From contig DATJPT010000009.1 in assembly GCA_035506275.1 (NCBI GenBank), forward strand, positions 124,001 to 188,000: 64,000 bases of DNA. The letters run 5' to 3'. The stretch comes from Bacteroidota bacterium (GTDB lineage Bacteria > Bacteroidota > Ignavibacteria > UBA10030 > UBA8401). Positions within the stretch are counted from its first letter, which is position 1. Each line of letters opens with the position of its first letter. Under the pieces are notes generated by a model, which worked only from the letters and a program-made list of their open reading frames with translations, made no database searches and was not told the DNA's origin. A program made the position numbers and the translations under genes. Positions 60,699 through 64,000 of the stretch are shown here, piece by piece.

Positions 60699-62087
60699 AT
60701 GAAATGTTCTGCCTTGTTTTTGCTGCCTCTCCTTATATGCCTGACAGTTTCCCCAACGGTGACCGAAGCCCAACCGGGGTTTCGCATCGGCGTTGATCTG
60801 GCAAGGTTCAGAGGAGACACCGCCAGAGTTTACCTCGAAGTCTACTATACTTTCGACGTCTCTAAATTGAAATTTGCGAAGACCGACAGCATCCTGAAAG
60901 CGGAAGCCCTCATGGATATCTATTTCAAACGCTCGTCGAACGATTCCATCGTGGCCCGCCAAACGTGGAGGATCCCTTTTACAACAAATGATTCGACATT
61001 GCTGGCAACCTCCCGGAGTTACTCCGACGTTCTCGGCTTTCTTCTGGCGCCGGACGTGTATCGCATGTACGTTGTCGGAGGGGGAAATAACAGTTGGGCA
61101 AAAAGAGACAGCTTTTCTGTTCCCATTGACCTCCGGCCGATTGAGTCCGCACACATTTCGCTCAGCGATATTGAGTTGTGTACCTCGATCGTCTCCGTCG
61201 GCAAGGATTCCGTCGGAAGGTTTATCAAAAACACGTATGAAGTGAAGCCGAACCCGTCGAAGATCTATGGGGGGGATCAATCTGCTGTGTATTATTATAT
61301 CGAGACCTACAATCTCCTGAAGAATTCGTCGCCATACTACTATACAAGATTGACTGTCACGAATTCGATCGGGAAAGAGGTGATCACCCGTTCGCGGATC
61401 AAAAATCGGGTCAACGAATCGAACGTAGAGGTCGGCGCTTTCCAGGTGAATGCGTTAAGAACCGGCGCTTACACCGTGAACTTCACCGTGATCGACTCCG
61501 TCGATAATTCAAACTACACCTCCTCAAAAAAGATCTTCGTTTATAATCCTCAGCTCCCCATGGATTCGCTGACCGCCGGAACCGAAGGGTCGGTCCTCGC
61601 AAGCGAATATGCGACAATGACAGAATCCGAGCTTGACCTCGAGTTTAGCCAACTGAAATATATCATGAGCCGCGCGGAACAGGCCGAATACAAGAACGTC
61701 AAAGGCATCGACGCGAAGAGGAAGGTCCTGTATGAGTTCTGGAGGAAGCGGGCAGACGATTTGACGAACCCGAATCCTCTCACGAAAACAGAATATTTCA
61801 AACGGGTTGACTACGCCAATGAGCATTTTCGCGCCGGTTTCAAAGACGGATGGAAGACCGATCGCGGCCGGGTCTTCATCGTTTACGGTCCCCCGGACGA
61901 GATCGAACGGCACGCCAACGAGGTCAACACAAAACCGTATGAGATCTGGACGTACCATTCGATCCAGGGGGGAGTTGAATTCATCTTCGGCGATCGGTCG
62001 GGCTTTTCCGACTACGACCTGCTGCATTCGACTCACCGGGATGAGCTCCAAAATGCCAATTGGATGAACCAGCTCCAGGTACAGTAA
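60699..62087 (+). CDS. GWxTD domain-containing exported protein
   Basis: A 462-residue protein with a signal peptide (about 1-24). The N-terminal half is beta-rich, and the C-terminal part (about 340-460) holds the GWxTD domain: 'DYANEHFRAGFKDGWKTDRGRVFIVYGPPDEIERH' region with the name-giving GWKTD, then 'YEIWTYHSIQGGVEFIFGDRSGFSDYDLLHSTHRDEL' region. The domain is common in Ignavibacteria, Gemmatimonadota and related groups, but its role is not known. It is probably periplasmic or surface located. It has its own likely promoter and is the last gene before the pyrimidine operon, to which it seems unrelated. Confidence 0.83.
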   Translation: MKCSALFLLPLLICLTVSPTVTEAQPGFRIGVDLARFRGDTARVYLEVYYTFDVSKLKFAKTDSILKAEALMDIYFKRSSNDSIVARQTWRIPFTTNDSTLLATSRSYSDVLGFLLAPDVYRMYVVGGGNNSWAKRDSFSVPIDLRPIESAHISLSDIELCTSIVSVGKDSVGRFIKNTYEVKPNPSKIYGGDQSAVYYYIETYNLLKNSSPYYYTRLTVTNSIGKEVITRSRIKNRVNESNVEVGAFQVNALRTGAYTVNFTVIDSVDNSNYTSSKKIFVYNPQLPMDSLTAGTEGSVLASEYATMTESELDLEFSQLKYIMSRAEQAEYKNVKGIDAKRKVLYEFWRKRADDLTNPNPLTKTEYFKRVDYANEHFRAGFKDGWKTDRGRVFIVYGPPDEIERHANEVNTKPYEIWTYHSIQGGVEFIFGDRSGFSDYDLLHSTHRDELQNANWMNQLQVQ

Positions 62088-62219
62088 TCCGGATCGGAAA
62101 CCTTGGATTGCAAAATAAAGAGCGGGGCGGGTAAGGAGTGTCGGGGTATCAATGGAAATGATCGGAATAAACCTTCATGCCTGCGGGACCTGATGAACGT
62201 CCGGGAAGATATTTTCTCG

Positions 62220-62267
62220 CAATACCCTGCCGGGTATTGATTCGGAGATAAGAGTTTTGTACATTTG
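62220..62267 (+). promoter_or_regulatory. pyr operon promoter, with inverted repeat over the -33 region
   Basis: TTG (62237-62239), a 20-base spacer and TACATTTG (62260-62267) match the Bacteroidota promoter consensus TTTG-N19-21-TAnnTTTG fully at the -7 element. An 8-bp inverted repeat CAATACCC/GGGTATTG (62220-62227 and 62232-62239) covers the -33 part; it may be an operator or the end of the preceding transcript. Between the GWxTD stop at 62087 and this repeat, about 130 bases hold nothing I recognise. Confidence 0.6.
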
Positions 62268-62290
62268 AACAAGTAGTGGATCCTTTAATT

Positions 62291-62390
62291 CTATCCTGAG
62301 AGGTAGGAAAGGAAATGTCGAAAGTCAGCGATCAGAATTTCTCAGTATTTCAAGAAGCCTCCGTTCATCCGTGGACGGAGGCTTCTTTTT
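62291..62390 (+). promoter_or_regulatory. pyrR leader: PyrR-responsive attenuator leader
   Basis: CTATCCTGAGAGGTAG (62291-62306), then GAAAGGA, resembles the PyrR-binding RNA box of Bacillus (from memory CAGUCCAGAGAGGCUG...GAAGGA). The outer stem CTA/TAG replaces CAG/CUG, a compensatory change that keeps pairing. About 45 bases on lies an intrinsic terminator: perfect 13-bp arms at 62352-62364 and 62375-62387, then TTTTT. UMP-bound PyrR would stabilise the box and allow the terminator to form, lowering pyr expression when pyrimidines are plentiful. Confidence 0.72.
62352..62390 (+). terminator. intrinsic terminator in the pyr leader
   Basis: Perfect 13-bp inverted repeat (arm AAGAAGCCTCCGT) with a 10-base loop, followed by a run of Ts. 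It stands 25 bases before the pyrR start codon, so it can only be an attenuator of this operon or the end of a transcript from upstream. Confidence 0.85.
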
Positions 62391-62414
62391 GTACCCCACC
62401 CGGTCAAAGCGCAT

Positions 62415-62957
62415 ATGAATGAAGAAAAGACAATTCTCGACGCCCAAAATTTCACCCGCACAGTCAATCGCCTTTCTCATGAGATCGTTGAGCGGAACCG
62501 AGGCGCCGCGTCGCTCGGCATCGTCGGCATCAGGACAAGAGGGGAATATCTTGCCCGGCGTATTGCGGCCGCCGTTCTCGAAATGGAAAAGGTGGCGCCG
62601 CCGATCGGCACGCTCGACATCACCCTGTACCGCGACGATCTCAGGGGAAGATTATCCCAGCCCCGGCTGAATACGACCGACATCCTGTATGACATTACGG
62701 GGAAAGACATCGTTCTCGTCGACGACGTGCTCTTCACCGGCCGGACGGTTCGCGCTGCGCTCAACGCGCTGATGGACATCGGCAGGCCTGCTTCGATCCA
62801 GCTCGCCGTGCTCGTGGACCGCGGCCATCGGGAACTCCCGATCAAAGCCGATTTCGTCGGAAAGAATGTGCCGACTTCGGCGGATGAAGAAATTCAGGTC
62901 CGGATGGCCGAAGCAGACGGGGAAGACGCTGTGTATCTGGGCCCGGTCAAACTTTAA
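62415..62957 (+). CDS. pyrR: bifunctional pyr operon regulator/uracil phosphoribosyltransferase PyrR
   Basis: A 180-residue PyrR. The PRPP-binding signature is '[19 protein letters not shown]' at 98-116, and '[14 protein letters not shown]' near 38-51, 'DITLYRDDL' and '[31 protein letters not shown]' region are typical. PyrR binds pyr leader RNA in response to UMP and also has uracil phosphoribosyltransferase activity. The leader directly upstream carries a matching RNA box and terminator, which supports the regulatory role. It heads pyrR-pyrB-pyrC. Confidence 0.95.
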   Translation: MNEEKTILDAQNFTRTVNRLSHEIVERNRGAASLGIVGIRTRGEYLARRIAAAVLEMEKVAPPIGTLDITLYRDDLRGRLSQPRLNTTDILYDITGKDIVLVDDVLFTGRTVRAALNALMDIGRPASIQLAVLVDRGHRELPIKADFVGKNVPTSADEEIQVRMAEADGEDAVYLGPVKL

Positions 62958-62975
62958 AGCAAGGAAGGAAGATCC

Positions 62976-63896
62976 ATGGGATTATCATCACGGCATTTGC
63001 TCGGCCTCGACGGAGCGCCGAAAGCCGACATTGAACTGATCCTCAACACCGCCGTCTCGTTCAAAGAAATATTGAATCGCCCCATCAAGAAAGTGCCGAC
63101 GCTGCAGGGGAAGACGATCGTCAACTTGTTTTTTGAAAATTCGACCCGGACGAGGATATCGTTCGAATTGGCCGAACGGAGGTTGTCCGCTGACGTCGTA
63201 AATTTTTCAGCGTCGGGATCGAGTGTCAGCAAGGGGGAGACGCTCAAGGATACCGCGCGCAACATTGAGGCGATGAAAATTGATATGGTGGTCATACGCC
63301 ACAGTTCGGCGGGCACCCCTCACTTTTTGACCCGTGTCGTGCAATCGGCAGTGCTTAACGCCGGGGACGGCTGTCATGAGCATCCGACACAAGCGCTTCT
63401 GGATATGTACACGCTGAAAGAGAAATTCGGAGCGCTCGAAGGGCTGCGGGTGTGCATCGTCGGAGATATCACTCACAGCAGGGTCGCCAGGTCGAATATT
63501 TACGGGTTAAGGACGATGGGAGCAAAAGTATCTGTCTGCGGCCCGGCAACGCTCATCCCTAAAGAGATCGAAAGGCTGGGTGTCGAAGTGTACCATCGTA
63601 TCGACGACGTTCTTCCCAGGGTCGATGCACTGAACGTCCTGCGGATCCAAATGGAACGGCAATCCGGGGGACTGTTCCCCTCCCTTCGGGAGTACCATCG
63701 GTTCTTCGGCGTCACAAAAGAGCGCCTCGATAAGATCGACCATCCGATCACCATCATGCATCCCGGGCCGATCAACCGGGACGTAGAACTTTCGGCCGAT
63801 GTCGCTGACGGACCCCACTCCGTGATCCTTGAGCAGGTCCTGAACGGCGTTGCCGTTAGAATGTCGGTCCTGTACCTCCTGGGGACCGTGAACTAA
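62976..63896 (+). CDS. pyrB: aspartate carbamoyltransferase catalytic subunit
   Basis: A 306-residue ATCase catalytic chain that joins carbamoyl phosphate and aspartate in the first committed step of pyrimidine synthesis. Landmarks are the carbamoyl-phosphate motif STRTR at 56-60 in 'FFENSTRTRISFELAERRL', 'RHSSAGTPHFL', 'GDGCHEHPTQALLDMYTL' and 'MHPGPINRDVEL'. It starts 18 bases after pyrR with AAGGAAGGAAG upstream. The pyrR-pyrB pairing without a pyrI gene next door is like the Bacillus-type enzyme, which is not regulated by nucleotides, so control would rest on the attenuator. Confidence 0.96.
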   Translation: MGLSSRHLLGLDGAPKADIELILNTAVSFKEILNRPIKKVPTLQGKTIVNLFFENSTRTRISFELAERRLSADVVNFSASGSSVSKGETLKDTARNIEAMKIDMVVIRHSSAGTPHFLTRVVQSAVLNAGDGCHEHPTQALLDMYTLKEKFGALEGLRVCIVGDITHSRVARSNIYGLRTMGAKVSVCGPATLIPKEIERLGVEVYHRIDDVLPRVDALNVLRIQMERQSGGLFPSLREYHRFFGVTKERLDKIDHPITIMHPGPINRDVELSADVADGPHSVILEQVLNGVAVRMSVLYLLGTVN

Positions 63897-63928
63897 ACGA
63901 TTTCATCACACCAGAATCAGAGATCTTC

Positions 63929-64000
63929 ATGGCAAAGAAATTTCTTTTGAAAGGCGGACGATACATCAATCCGGCAACAGAATCCGATGCATCGCTGGAT
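63929..64000 (+). CDS. pyrC: dihydroorotase, N-terminal fragment
   Basis: The window ends 24 codons into this gene. The product starts MAKKFLLKGGRYINPATESD; 'LLKGGRxINPA' is the usual first strand of class I dihydroorotases and related amidohydrolases ('ILIKGGRVIDPAN'). The place after pyrB strongly favours dihydroorotase, which closes carbamoyl aspartate to dihydroorotate. The metal-binding motif DxHxH would lie beyond the edge and cannot be checked. Confidence 0.75.
   Translation, partial: MAKKFLLKGGRYINPATESDASLD

Overview
The window looks like a chromosomal segment from a Gram-negative member of the Bacteroidota/Ignavibacteria-Rhodothermia side of the FCB group. The reasons are C-terminal type IX secretion sorting domains with the 'SQN(Y/F)PNPFNP' signature, a PorV/PorQ-like barrel, TonB-dependent and GWxTD proteins, LPS genes (lpxL-like, waaF, lpxH), and promoters that fit the Bacteroidota pattern TTG-N20-TAnnTTTG. 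No rRNA, tRNA, CRISPR array or insertion sequence was found. Coding density is very high and many genes overlap by ATGA.

Layout. 1-3874 (+): the end of a GH47 mannosidase-like gene, an exported alpha/beta hydrolase, a small membrane protein, then an lpxL-like acyltransferase overlapping waaF. 3900-9207 (-): a tight envelope operon nusB, MFS, stand-alone DsbD N-domain, lpxH, PBP1A. 9358-15573 (+): MFS, SGNH hydrolase, DUF971, cdd, yjjX-like NTPase, then a molybdopterin block moaD-moaE-radical SAM-moaA. 15715-22976 (+): nuoJ-K-L-M, a NhaD-type Na+/H+ antiporter, nuoN, i.e. the membrane arm of complex I with an antiporter inserted. 23049-27099 (+): nnr, a CorC/HlyC-type membrane protein and an EntS-like MFS. 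27119-30519 (+): an exported TPR/thioredoxin-like protein coupled to an M64 metallopeptidase. 30570-32976 (+): carbamoyltransferase, SxtJ-like protein and a 52-residue DUF5989-type protein.

33168-60635 (+) reads as an alpha-glucan (starch/maltodextrin) utilisation region. It holds a LacI-family regulator with a putative auto-operator, a double-parvulin foldase, a SusC-like TonB receptor without SusD, a very large exported partner protein, a PorV/PorQ-like barrel, a T9SS-secreted protein with starch-binding-like modules, two exported GH13 enzymes (one with a T9SS tail), a membrane-anchored SGNH/TPR protein, an exported GH57 with a CBM20-like tail, and a MalE-MalF-MalG importer lacking its ATPase and flanked by two related SLC45/GPH-like MFS transporters. 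The simplest model is cell-surface hydrolysis by T9SS-delivered amylases, TonB-driven import, periplasmic trimming, then ABC and MFS uptake.

60699-64000 (+): a GWxTD protein, then the start of a pyrimidine operon pyrR-pyrB-pyrC (pyrC cut by the window edge). Its leader carries a near-consensus promoter, a PyrR-box-like RNA element and an intrinsic terminator, so PyrR-dependent attenuation is likely.

The most rewarding places for a second look are the carbamoyltransferase/SxtJ/DUF5989 trio, the antiporter inside the nuo operon, the SusD-less starch locus with its Asp-rich 1225-residue protein, the LacI operator pair about nine helical turns apart, the thioredoxin-like/M64 pair, and the MoaD that ends in Gly-Gly-Arg.
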